Positions 47,215 through 57,630 of a DNA stretch of 64,000 bases are shown piece by piece. Position numbers and translations under genes: made by a program. The DNA is from Leucaena leucocephala (Eukaryota > Streptophyta > Magnoliopsida > Fabales > Fabaceae). The first letter of the stretch is position 1. The number at the start of each line of letters is the position of its first letter. The stretch lies in assembly GCA_037074615.1 (NCBI GenBank), contig CM073560.1:5339501-5403500 (forward strand), given 5' to 3'. The notes beneath the pieces were generated by a model that ran no database searches, was not told the origin of the DNA, and saw nothing but the letters and a program-made list of their open reading frames with translations.

Positions 47215-50200
47215 TTAATCAGAATCCACTTCTTCTTCATTTAATTGTGGTAAACCTACTGAAAAAGAAGGGATCTCATAAAAAGAATCATCATTGTCAA
47301 CAACACTTTTCCCTTGGAGCGCGACAGACCATCTTTCATTCTGAGGATCAGTGATAAAGAACACTTGCTTTGCTTGGTCTGCCATAATGAAAGGCCCATC
47401 CCCAAAACTTATATTATTCAAATCCACCAGTGTAAATCCTAACTGATCGACCATAACACCGTTGTTTACATTAGCCCACTTGCATTTGAATACGGGAACT
47501 TTGAATTTGGAGTAGTCCACCTCCCAAATCTCTTCAACAACGCCATAATAAGGGATGGCTGCTAATTTAGGATTGTTGTCTTTTGAACTAGAGAAATGCA
47601 TAGCTTCAGCCACTAACATAACACCACTGTTTTGCACGCTACTTCTATCATCTAGGGACTTCGTATAAAAGGAATACCCATTGATATCAAATGAATTCCA
47701 ACAGATCACATTATGTTCAGGACCACATGCCAACCATCTAACTGTATCAGAAACACAATCCTCATTTTCAACCTCCAATTTGAACCAATGTGCAAAAGAT
47801 TTGGTGTGTTCTCTAATGAGCCTTTGCTCTGTCATCCTATTATTTGTTTTCCGGACAAGATCTTTATGAACAGCAATATAGTCTTGAACTTCATCAATGT
47901 TATTCAAGATGTGTAAGTGTACTTGCTGCAGTTCATTACGATCAACACTCCTCACTGACATTCCGCGTTGACCCCCCTGTGTGGCAATGGGTTTGTGGAG
48001 ACCAGTAAGTCTTGCTTTAGACAGGTATTGTTGACAAAAGTCCATAGCTTCTTCGGCCACATATTTTTGAACAATGGATGCTTCGGGCCGACTTGGATTC
48101 TTCATATACCCTTTAAGGATTTTCATGTATCTTTCAAATGGGTACATCCATCGTAAGTATACAGGGCCACACAGTTTTATCTCTCGCACTAGATGAACGA
48201 TGAGGTGTACCATGATGTCAAAAAAGGAAGGAAGAAACTGTTTTTCAAGCTGGCACAAAATAACATAACCCTCGTGCTCCAATTCCTCCAACCTTTCAGT
48301 CTCAAAGACTTTGCCACATATAGCATTAAAGAAGAAGCAAAGTCGGGTTACAATGTGTCTCAACTCATCTTGAAGGATTCCTCGAACAGCCACTGGGAGT
48401 AATTGTTGCATCAGTACATGACAATCATGAGACTTTTGGCCTACTAATTTCAAATCTTTCATGGACACAATCCTCTTAAGATTAGATGAGTACCCAGAGG
48501 GAACTTTGATTCCTTGCAAACACTCACAAATACTTCTTCTCTCAGCATTGGACAAAATATTAGTCTCTTCAACATGATAGCTCCCCTCACCATCTGGCCT
48601 CGGATGTAACTCCTCCCGTATTCCCATTTCTTCCAAATCCAATCTTGCCTTCAAACCGTCTTTGGAACTACCATGTGTGTTGAGAAGTGTTCCAACAATG
48701 CTGTCACACACATTTTTCTCCACATGCATCACATCAAGACAGTGCCTTACATGAAGATGTCGCCAATAAGGAAGCTCAAAGAACACAGATCTTTTTTTCC
48801 ATACATTTTTCTCACTTTTCTTGGTAAGCTTACCGAAAGTGACATTAATGTCTCTCACCTTTTCATAAACTTGTTCGCCAGTCAATGGCTTTGGAGCATT
48901 TTCAAATTCTTGGCCGCCATAAAATTTCTTCTTCAGTCGACGGTATGGGTGGGCTTGTCTTAGAAATCTCCTATGACCTAGGTAGACCGTCTTTCTTCCA
49001 TGACGAAGTTGATAGTAGCAAGTCCCTTCCTCACAAATCGGACATGCTTTATGGCCCTTAACACTATACCCTGACAAATTTCCGTATGCAGGAAAGTCAT
49101 TAATTGTACAAAAGATCAAGGCCCGCAAATTGAAGACCTCCTTCTTAACAGCATCAAAGACATCCACACCTTCCCATAGCTTCTTCAAATCTTCGATCAA
49201 GGGTGTTAGGTAAACGTCTATGTCATTTCCCGATTGTTTTGGTCCTGAGATCAGCATGGACAACATTACATACTTCCGTTTCATACACAGCAAGGGAGAT
49301 AGGTTGTAAATCACCAGAAGGACGGGCCATGAACTATGGATACTACTAAGGCTACTATAAGGGTTCATTCCATCCGTACTAAGTCCAAGCCTTAGGTTTC
49401 GTGGTTCATTGCCGAACTCGGGAAATAAGTCATCAATCTTCTTCCATTGCAAAGAGTCAGCAGGATGACGAATCTTTCCATCATTAATCCTTTCATTTGC
49501 ATGCCATAACAATTTCTTTGCATCATCTTCATTAGAAAAAAGTCGCTTAAACCTTGGTAAAATTGGAAGATACCATAACAACTTGGCAGGAGAGTTGTTT
49601 GATCTGTACCTTGGTGTCTTACATATTGGACACTTCTCCTCATCTTCAAACTCTTTCCTGTACAATATGCAATCATTTGGGCATGCATGAATCTTTCTAT
49701 ACTGCATGCCTAAAGGACCTATTATTTTCTTCGCATCATAATAGCGTTTGGGTAAAGCATTTTCTTCAGGAAACATGTCCTGTAACAAGTCAAGCAATTC
49801 TGAAAAACTACTGTCACTCCACCCATGCCGAGCTTTCACACTTACCAATCTCAACACTGCATTCAACAGGTTGTATTTTCTGCACCCTGGGTATAGAGGC
49901 TTTTCTGCATCATTGCACATATTACCATATGCGTGTGACCGCATAAAAGCATCTTCTCCAACATCACGAATCATGTCCTCTACTCTATCATCAGTATCCA
50001 TGTCATCGTCAAAGGTCTGTTCCACCTGTTCACCATGCCATACCCATACCGTGTAACTCTTGCAAAACCCCTCGCAAATTAGATGAGTGTAAATATCAGC
50101 AGGACTTTGTTTCCTCTCATTCAAACAACTCACACAAGGACAATAAAACCTTCCATTGTCATCATCACCATTCCGTTTAGCAAAATCCAAAAACTCCTTC

Positions 50201-50256
50201 ACCCCCTCAGCATACTCAACACTTGTTCGTTTAGCATTTATCCAACTACGATCCAT
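47215..50256 (-). CDS. TNP2-type CACTA transposase, intact 1013 aa
   Basis: A single uninterrupted ORF. Residues 1-77 (MDRSWINAKR, FYCPCVSC, HLICEGFCKSY, VWVWHGE) form the transposase-associated domain with its Cys/His cluster. About 130-420 is the TNP2 core: KKIIGPLGMQYRKIHACPNDC, CPICKTPRY, LGLSTDGMNPY (D295), SGNDIDVYLTPLI, TINDFPAYGNLSGYS (D387). At 427-431 is LGHRRF and at 505-516 HCLDVMHVEKNV. A DUF4218-like region spans about 650-770 and a DUF4216-like region about 850-985. The enzyme cuts the element ends and makes 3-bp target duplications, normally with a second element protein. All hallmark blocks are present and the length is typical. The start was chosen for the MDRSW motif. Confidence 0.95.
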   Translation of the reverse strand: MDRSWINAKRTSVEYAEGVKEFLDFAKRNGDDDNGRFYCPCVSCLNERKQSPADIYTHLICEGFCKSYTVWVWHGEQVEQTFDDDMDTDDRVEDMIRDVGEDAFMRSHAYGNMCNDAEKPLYPGCRKYNLLNAVLRLVSVKARHGWSDSSFSELLDLLQDMFPEENALPKRYYDAKKIIGPLGMQYRKIHACPNDCILYRKEFEDEEKCPICKTPRYRSNNSPAKLLWYLPILPRFKRLFSNEDDAKKLLWHANERINDGKIRHPADSLQWKKIDDLFPEFGNEPRNLRLGLSTDGMNPYSSLSSIHSSWPVLLVIYNLSPLLCMKRKYVMLSMLISGPKQSGNDIDVYLTPLIEDLKKLWEGVDVFDAVKKEVFNLRALIFCTINDFPAYGNLSGYSVKGHKACPICEEGTCYYQLRHGRKTVYLGHRRFLRQAHPYRRLKKKFYGGQEFENAPKPLTGEQVYEKVRDINVTFGKLTKKSEKNVWKKRSVFFELPYWRHLHVRHCLDVMHVEKNVCDSIVGTLLNTHGSSKDGLKARLDLEEMGIREELHPRPDGEGSYHVEETNILSNAERRSICECLQGIKVPSGYSSNLKRIVSMKDLKLVGQKSHDCHVLMQQLLPVAVRGILQDELRHIVTRLCFFFNAICGKVFETERLEELEHEGYVILCQLEKQFLPSFFDIMVHLIVHLVREIKLCGPVYLRWMYPFERYMKILKGYMKNPSRPEASIVQKYVAEEAMDFCQQYLSKARLTGLHKPIATQGGQRGMSVRSVDRNELQQVHLHILNNIDEVQDYIAVHKDLVRKTNNRMTEQRLIREHTKSFAHWFKLEVENEDCVSDTVRWLACGPEHNVICWNSFDINGYSFYTKSLDDRSSVQNSGVMLVAEAMHFSSSKDNNPKLAAIPYYGVVEEIWEVDYSKFKVPVFKCKWANVNNGVMVDQLGFTLVDLNNISFGDGPFIMADQAKQVFFITDPQNERWSVALQGKSVVDNDDSFYEIPSFSVGLPQLNEEEVDSD

Positions 50257-50488
50257 ATTTGTGGAAGACTATAAGAACTAGAAAAGCAGAAAACAAGAAA
50301 TTAAACCATTACGTTGCAGCTAATGCATGGAGAGAATAAATTTTCAGTTCGCGAGAGGAGTTCAAAACAAAACTCACCGTCCGTGAAGCGCCGAGAAGTC
50401 TTAACGCGCGAACCAGGGAAAAATGAGAGATGGAAGGCGCGAGAAATGTACCAAATAAAAGAGTATTTGGAAAAAAATAAGAAACTAT

Positions 50489-50650
50489 ACACCGGACAAA
50501 CTGTTACACCGGTGTAGATATAAATATAAAAGTTGTATTTATAGTATATTTTACATCGGACAATATATATTGACCGGTGTAAAATATATCAGTTTATTTA
50601 TAGTATATTTTACACCGGTCAATAAATATGGACCGGTGTATAATATATCA
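50489..50650. repeat. Internal ACACCGGT-type motif array between TNP2 and ORF3
   Basis: Six motif copies in both orientations, including the palindrome ACACCGGTGT and two diverged copies of a unit of about 55 bp with TTTTACACCGGTCAAT and GACCGGTGTA. It lies upstream of TNP2 on the coding strand, between it and ORF3. Confidence 0.8.
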
Positions 50651-50742
50651 GTTTTTTTTTCCTACATCCAGAGTCAGCCATGTCATCAACTTTTACACAA
50701 AAAAATATATACATCAGAATATATAAAAGTTGCAATCTTTCA

Positions 50743-51069
50743 CTACTCATCAGACTCAGAGTTTTGGGAGTCATCAGATTGGGTGAGATCAACAGGATTA
50801 AAGAAGCTATCACGGGGTTGATGGCGGCGAACTTCTGAGCGGAAATCCCTGAAACTTGCTTTCAGTCTGTCAACTTTGCGATTCAGTTCTTCCACAGAGT
50901 CCTCCAGCCCATTGAAGCGCAGTATGAGTTCCTCAAGCCTCTCCATCAGAGTCACAACCAGGGGAGGAGGAGAAGGAACAGAAGGGTGAGGATCAGGATG
51001 TTTGTCTTCAAAGTCGTCTCTGTTTCTTTTGTTGGGCGGAGAAGGAGGCGTGCGTGAGGAAGAGGCCAT
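50743..51069 (-). CDS. CACTA ORF3: small proline-rich/coiled-coil protein
   Basis: 108 codons from the ATG at 51069 (MASSSRTPPSPPNKRNRDDF); the frame is also open upstream to 51147. Residues 1-38 are Pro/Ser-rich with a basic KRNR patch that could act in nuclear import. Residues 39-85 form a heptad-like helix (VVTLMERLEELILRF, LEDSVEELNRKVDRL). The tail is acidic and serine-rich. It is the first gene at the transcriptional 5' end of the element and is bracketed by motif arrays. A TATATATA stretch at 51117-51128 may serve as its TATA box. It matches no CACTA protein I know. A dimerising accessory or DNA-binding co-factor role is only a guess, and it could also be a captured host exon. Confidence 0.6.
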   Translation of the reverse strand: MASSSRTPPSPPNKRNRDDFEDKHPDPHPSVPSPPPLVVTLMERLEELILRFNGLEDSVEELNRKVDRLKASFRDFRSEVRRHQPRDSFFNPVDLTQSDDSQNSESDE

Positions 51070-51294
51070 TGGAGGAGTCAGATAGATGAAAAGAAAATAA
51101 AACAGAAGAATGGTATACATATATATATGGTTAACGTTCATGATCAATAAGAATATAGAAGAATGCGCAATTGGCCTTCTATCATAATGACTACAAAGTA
51201 TAAACGTTGGGAACCCAAGAAGTGAAATGAAAGGTCTGACAAATAAAGAAGCGAGCGGGAAATCATAGACAGGAAACTGAAGAGGCGATGAAGC

Positions 51295-51600
51295 TGCACC
51301 GGGTGTTTATATTTAAATCGGTTAATTTTAAAACCGGTGTAAACATTTAATTTTTTTATAAAATAGACACCGGACTATATATTTCCACCTCGGTCAATAT
51401 AAATACGCTGTAGAAAGTAAAAATCTAAACCGGACTAAATATTTCCACATCGGTCTCTATAACATCCGCTGTAGAAAGTAAACATCTAAACCGGACTAAA
51501 TATTTCCACATCGTTCATGAGTAAATACGGTGTGAATATTTCATTTTATTTACAAAAATGCCACCGCTCATTTTTGTAAAACCGTCTCCGCATTGACCGG
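51295..51600. repeat. CACTA subterminal motif array, right (5') end
   Basis: About a dozen copies or variants of ACACCGGT. 51375-51540 contains a diverged tandem repeat of about 63 bp with CCGGACTAAATATTTCCAC and CGCTGTAGAAAGTAAA blocks. It lies between the terminal repeat and ORF3. Confidence 0.8.
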
Positions 51601-51643
51601 TTTAAAAATGGGGATTTCGATTGCCCATTTTCCACCAGTGTTG

Positions 51644-53077
51644 TTTTATCTGGCGATTTTATATTTAAATAAACAACTAGTATGTGCAAAGCACGGGTGT
51701 AAGTTGGTGTTTCTTTATGCAACATAAAAAGATTAAATGGTAAATTAAAATTTATATATCTACTTTAAAACATAAAATTACAATCTTTTTTATAAATAAT
51801 ATTGAATAGTTTGTTGATACATAATCTAAAATTAGTATTCTCAATCCTTCTTTACATCTCATACGTGAATTTCATATATATAATTATCTATACATGAAGA
51901 TTAAGTGTGGTAAAAATAAATTAATATTGAGAAATTTTTAAAATTGCATGTAACAATTCTAATAATACAACTTCCCAATAACTCCAAATTATAACTCAAT
52001 TCCACACATTACAAAGATTGATTGCCTAAGGGAGCTTTTATATATTTGCTTTAAGTGAAAAGATTGAAAAACACCTCCTTAATTATAGACAGTATTTGAG
52101 ATTTTGTTTGTGGGATGTCATTTGTTGTCTAGAATTAGGATTTTCAATCTAACCCAAATTGAGCAAATTCAATTTGATTATATAGAGAATAGTACGGATG
52201 AATGCGAAACATGGGTATAATAAGTTCAAATATTATCCAATGAAATTTAAAATTATTGGGTAATAAATAACTTAATTTTTAAAAATATCTTACAATATTA
52301 TATATTAAAAACTCTTTTGAAAGTAACATTCTTAATTTTAATTACTTTAAGTTGCATTTATAATTAGACACATGCAACACATAGGTGACAATGTATTATA
52401 ATATATTTTCTCTAGTTCTAAATATAAAATATTGATATATTTTATTTAATTATTTAATTTAATTAATTTTTTTAATTTTTATAAATATAAATATACTATG
52501 AGACTTTTTTCTAACACATTTGTAATATTGCATTTTAATGTGTCATTGTAAAGCATGTTTATGAAATTAGGCCTTATTTTACTAAACAAATTTTCTTATA
52601 ATTTCCTATACAGGTCCTTTTTCTTTCAACCTATGTATTACTTGTTGAATAAAGAACATAAAAGCTTGAATTGAGATGAGATAGTCAATTGAAATTCACA
52701 TATAAGATTACAAAAAAATCTCTTTGGGAAAAATAATGGAAATTTGGTTTGTGATGTCCTTTATTTAAAATCAGTATTTCAATGATTATTTTCATCTCAC
52801 ACGTGATTTTTCTACAGACAATTATGACTAAAAGTAGTAACATTATTGAGAATTGCCTTCTATATATAGTAAATGGCATAAATGTATTATAAGGCATAAT
52901 TGTAACCCAATTTAATTAATATCAGAAAAATTATTACACTTTCTAATATAAAAAATCGCATATAGATGAAACGAAATCTGAAAAAAAATGGAATGACAGT
53001 AAAAGCAATGAACGACGATAAGCATTGGCGGCATGTCCTCTCCCTTTTGTCATACATGGCTTCCATGGCACCATCCT
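51644..53077. other. AT-rich intergenic DNA
   Basis: No gene recognised. ORFs are short and AT-driven. Confidence 0.45.
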
Positions 53078-53758
53078 ATCCTAACTAGGGGCGTTTTTAT
53101 TATTCTGTCATGGATTGTCCCGACCCGATTTCAAGTAATTCGGGAAGAATCCGTCCCGTACCGTGAAAGATCGAGATAAGACAAATTGGGATGGGATGGG
53201 GGGAAGGATCGGGACGGACAGGTCTCGGTCCGACCCTCAGAATTCCCGTCCCGTTTTGAATATTTTTTTTAAATAAAAAATATTTTAATTTTATTTATAT
53301 TTTTTTAAAAAAATAGAAATAAAAAATGATATTAGTTATATCATATTATTTATTAGATAATTTTATTTTTCTCTTCCTTATATATATTTATATTTTTACA
53401 GATGAAACAATAACTTCAGTTGATGAAGTGAAAAATTGAAAAAATAATTGTGTTTGTAGTATAATTAATAGTATTTATTATTTTAAGTTAGTAATTATAA
53501 TAAGAAGAATTTAATTTCTTCTATTATTTTTTGTGTTCTAATTATATATTACTAATAGAAAGGCTGTACATAAAATTTCTAATAGTTTATTTTTTTTAAA
53601 AAAAAATCGGGATGTCCCGTCCCGTCCCTGTCTCGGGATATTTTCGGAACGGGACGAGACACGGGACACAAAATATATCCCGTGTACTGTTTTAGGATAG
53701 GACACGGGATATAATTGTTCCGGTCCCGTCCCGTCCCGTGAACACCCCTAATTCTAAC
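53078..53758. mobile_element. hAT-like MITE with CCCGTCCCG subterminal motifs
   Basis: A 665-bp element (53086-53750) with ends TAGGGGCG and CACCCCTA. It is flanked by the 8-bp repeats ATCCTAAC (53078-53085) and ATTCTAAC (53751-53758), with one mismatch. Both ends are rich in CCCGTCCCG/CGGGACGGG, and the centre is AT-rich. An 8-bp TSD and TAGGGG ends are those of hAT elements. No transposase. Confidence 0.75.
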
Positions 53759-56700
53759 CCTCAAGGACACTAAAAAGCTTAATTAAGGGAGGCACTCCCT
53801 GAAATCACCACAATATTTCCCTCCCTCACACTAACAACATTGAAGAATGCGGAATCGAGATCTTTATGCATGCTTTGCGAGTGGTTCTCACATGACACCC
53901 TGAATTCCTCGATTAAAATTCTAGAAACTCGAGTAACTAAGGTGAATATTTAAAATAATTAATAAAATAAACATATTTAAAATGAAATAATTTTAAATCT
54001 AAAATATATAGAATTATTTTATAAGAAAAATATTTTTTATATTTAATTTAATTTAACAACTGTTATCAATGGTGTAAATAGAAAATTATCATTGGCCGAA
54101 TAATGGGAATAATTGGGGGGGGGGGGGAGTGTTAAAGACTTAAGTTGTGTAACGATATTTTTGGGATGGAGGGTTAGCAAAATAGTTAAATATTATTTAT
54201 TTATTATTAAATTAGAATAAGTTTACCAAAAATGGGGAGTTATGAAATTTATTAAATTCATAAAAAAAATTAATTTACCTAGCTTATATGTCACGCTCTA
54301 GAGGAGCTTGCTTGAGACCTCTACTTTTATATATATATATAATAAAAAAAATTTAAAAATATCGCTTAAATTTTAAAACTTCAAATCATTTTATTTATTA
54401 TATTTTATAAGTTATTGATTAATCTTATAAAATAAATAATAATATATTTTTATAATAATTCTTGATTTGAGATTTTAAAATTAAAGTAGTATTTTTTTTA
54501 GAATTTTTTCTAACAACAACAATAATAAATATATGATAATAGATAGAAGAGTAGGCAATGACCAGACAAAACTTTTTTTTAAAAAAAAAAAAAGTCATCT
54601 CTCTTGTGTCAACTGTAGAACATGTAGTTTTTTATAATTCATACATTATTTCTTCTCTTGCCCCGCTAAATAATGCATTATTTATTCTTCAGCGATAAGA
54701 CATTGACTTTATTCATATTGTAATAAATTAAAATCTTTTATTTTCAGAGTAATAATTTGTTTTATTTGTCAATTTGTTGACTTTAAACAACATGGTAGTG
54801 CCAAGCCACCATATATCATACACTTCATAACTTATCCTAAATTATCGGTTCAATTGATAGTAGGTAGTTTTTTTAAAAATATTTTTTATTTATATAAATT
54901 TAAAATTAAAATTTTATATTTAAATAATTAAATTCCTTTTTATTTGAATTATCGTGTTTATTGGTTGAAGTATATGACGTCACAAAGTTGAAAATTAAGA
55001 ACAAATGTATGACAGGTGCAATATTTTATTTATTGCTTTATGCTTGCGTATTTTTTTTTTAATTATTTTTCTTGGTGTTCAAATATTGACATTGAGGGTA
55101 AGTTGAGTTTTCAATCTGATTTCATTAAAAACTTTGCACTGTTTAATTTTGATACGTTACTTTATGATCACGTCACATCATCTTATTATAGCTTTAAATG
55201 GCCATTCTTTTATCAAGTACGACGGCGGAACAAAAAATTTAGGATAACAAAATTTTAATAATTTTTTTATTAAAATAATAATTATTTATTTAATTTTATT
55301 CTATGTTAACTAATTGTAGAGTTGAAAAATATCTCTCTCCACCTTTTGTAATATCACTGAGGGAAGAATAAAAAAAATAGAGTGAGTGATACGTAAAATT
55401 AAATTATAAGTTTATATATAATAAGTTTGATTATGAAAAAAATTAATTGAATTTTTTAAATTCAATTTTATATAACCCATTTTCTAAACAAATTTAAAAT
55501 ATTTACAAGGGGATGTAGAAGAATTCTGACTGACGAGTCCTTTGGTTTTGCCCCTGATCAAGTACATAAAATGACATAGTATGAAAAATGAGTAAAAGAA
55601 TAAACAATAAAAAAGAATAAATGAGTGAAAAATTTGTTTAAAACTTTTATTTATAAAAAAGATCTGATATATTTTAATATATATATAAAATATTAGTATT
55701 CTAAGAAATTCATATATAGAATGGACCAATATTTAAATTCAGGTCCTCTTATTAAGAAAAAAATTAAATAGGATTTTTTTACTATTTTTTTAATAGAAAA
55801 TGAATAACATTTAAGTTCTAAAAAAGATAACACTGTTATGTTCCAAAAGCTATTTTTCAAACACAGCTGCAAATATAATTTGAAACCATTATAAATAGGG
55901 TTTCGAGTTATAAATTGATAATTATATTTTAAATTTAAATATTTTATGTGTAATTATAATTCCTGAATTTGCAACTTTTTGAATCATTATTTTGAACTAA
56001 ATTATCAGCAAAATTTATATAGACCTAACCATCATTAATTTCTCAATACCTAACTTTTGGACAAAATCAAACAGAAAAAAATGCACCAACTAGCAACTGC
56101 ACCTAATGAACATATATACTTCCCCTAAAATACATTGCATGGTTTAGTTAGGAGAAAATACAAAAAAAAAATCTCCTAACTATGAACCACCAATTATTGC
56201 ATTGCTTAAGGTTGAGTTGTAGTTATTTTTTTAAATAATAATAATAAATGAATCATTTCTTATAATTTGGAATTTAATTATGATTTTTTCTGTAGTTTAA
56301 AGTTTAAATTACTGACAGTTATTTCTAAAAGAAAAAAAAATAGAATTATTTCTTATAATTTGGAATCCATGTCTCCTTGGTTTGAGAGGATCAAATACCC
56401 AGACGAGCCAAGAATGGAAAGCGGCAAGAATTCTTGTATGTATGTCGAATTAAAATTTTATAAAAAATAAATAATAAAAGTTATTATAATATATATATAA
56501 ATTTATTTGAGATTATTATAATGATCATAGTATTCCTAGAGAATTTAAAGAAAATTAGATGCTTTATAGGATTTAATGTAAGATCCTATAGGTCGTGAGC
56601 CTTTCCCAAGGAGATGTTTACTATGTACATTCATGTCGTTTTTTAGAAAGAGCCGCTGAATGATTGGACCAGACATGTTCAAATAGCTTGACCGCCTTGC

Positions 56701-57630
56701 CCCGAATCTTTTAAGAAAGGAGATCTTTTATCTCATGTTATCCTGATTTACTTAATCAAAGGAAGGCAATTAAAAAGGAAGATGGTTTCACTTTTGGGAT
56801 TCAATTATAAAATTTCTTTTGATCAGATAATGAAAACGTTAATACCTTTTTATTTGGTATCTTGCTTTTTTTCTCTTAATATAAAAAAGACAAACCAAAA
56901 GAAAAATCAGAACATGCTTGATTAATGGAACCAGGGTGGCAAGCAATTAGGTTCCTTTTCCCATGATTAAAAAAAATACATATAAAAAAACCAACCCATA
57001 ATTTGCATACAATCTCAAAGCGTGACAAAAACGTAAAATTAATATCATAATAATATCATCTAATTTATATATATTTTTTTTAATAGTACAACCCCATGTG
57101 TAATTAGAAAGATATACATAAAGTGGTGAATTATGTTCGTATTAAGGGCCTGTTTGAATATTTTTAATAGGCAATTTTGAAGGCCAAAATCATAGTTCCC
57201 TAACAATTTATCCTAACACTCATATTTTAATTAAATCAGTTATATAACCCTCAACCAAATATCCATATTTTAATTAAGGGCATGTTTGGATTTCTTGTAT
57301 ATATTTACACGAGCCGAAACTGCCTGTTTGGATTTTAAAAACCATGATTTTTTTTTTTAAATTTATCCAAACACCTATTTAATCTCTTAATCTAAAAAAA
57401 TTTCACATAAATAGTTGCTATGCCTTAGAATATAAATTCTAAGGAATCTTACTCATCTTCTTCTGGTATAAGATTAACAAGCGTTTTTTTCTTTATTGCA
57501 GAAACAAAAACAAGAAATGTGTATGATCCTTTCTGTGCTTGAATTCAACTACATAATTTTTTTCTAGAACAAACTAGGAATTTACATGAAACTACTAATA
57601 ATCAAGAACAGAAATTAATTACCTTGAGAG
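53759..57630. other. AT-rich intergenic DNA with a third MULE-type MITE
   Basis: 54343-54512 matches the MITEs at 23-181 and 3582-3749, but no TSD could be set. A G run of about 13 lies near 54115-54127. 57145-57400 has TTTGGATT-type MITE ends. The open frame at 56267-56470 resembles no known family. No gene recognised. Confidence 0.5.

Larger units (their letters stand above)
42974..51640 (-). mobile_element. CACTA (En/Spm) DNA transposon, apparently complete, 8667 bp
   Basis: The right end, read inward, is CACTGGTGGAAAATGGGC. The left end is CACAGCTGGAAAAAAGC. They form an imperfect inverted repeat, and a 3-bp direct repeat TTG lies outside each (42971-42973, 51641-51643), as CACTA transposases produce. 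All genes lie on the minus strand in the order ORF3 (51069), TNP2 (50256), ORF1 (46441). Both large genes are free of stops in their modelled exons. Arrays of ACACCGGT-type motifs lie at both ends and between the genes. The ends start CACTG and CACAG rather than the canonical CACTA. Whether it is active cannot be told from one copy, but the intact TNP2 suggests recent activity. Confidence 0.9.

Noticed and set aside
49554..50056. Plus-strand ORFs of 102-130 codons across TNP2
   Set aside because: Antisense shadows of the intact transposase ORF.
55016..55258. 80-codon ORF
   Set aside because: AT-rich, Phe/Tyr-heavy, no recognised motif and no promoter or splice context.
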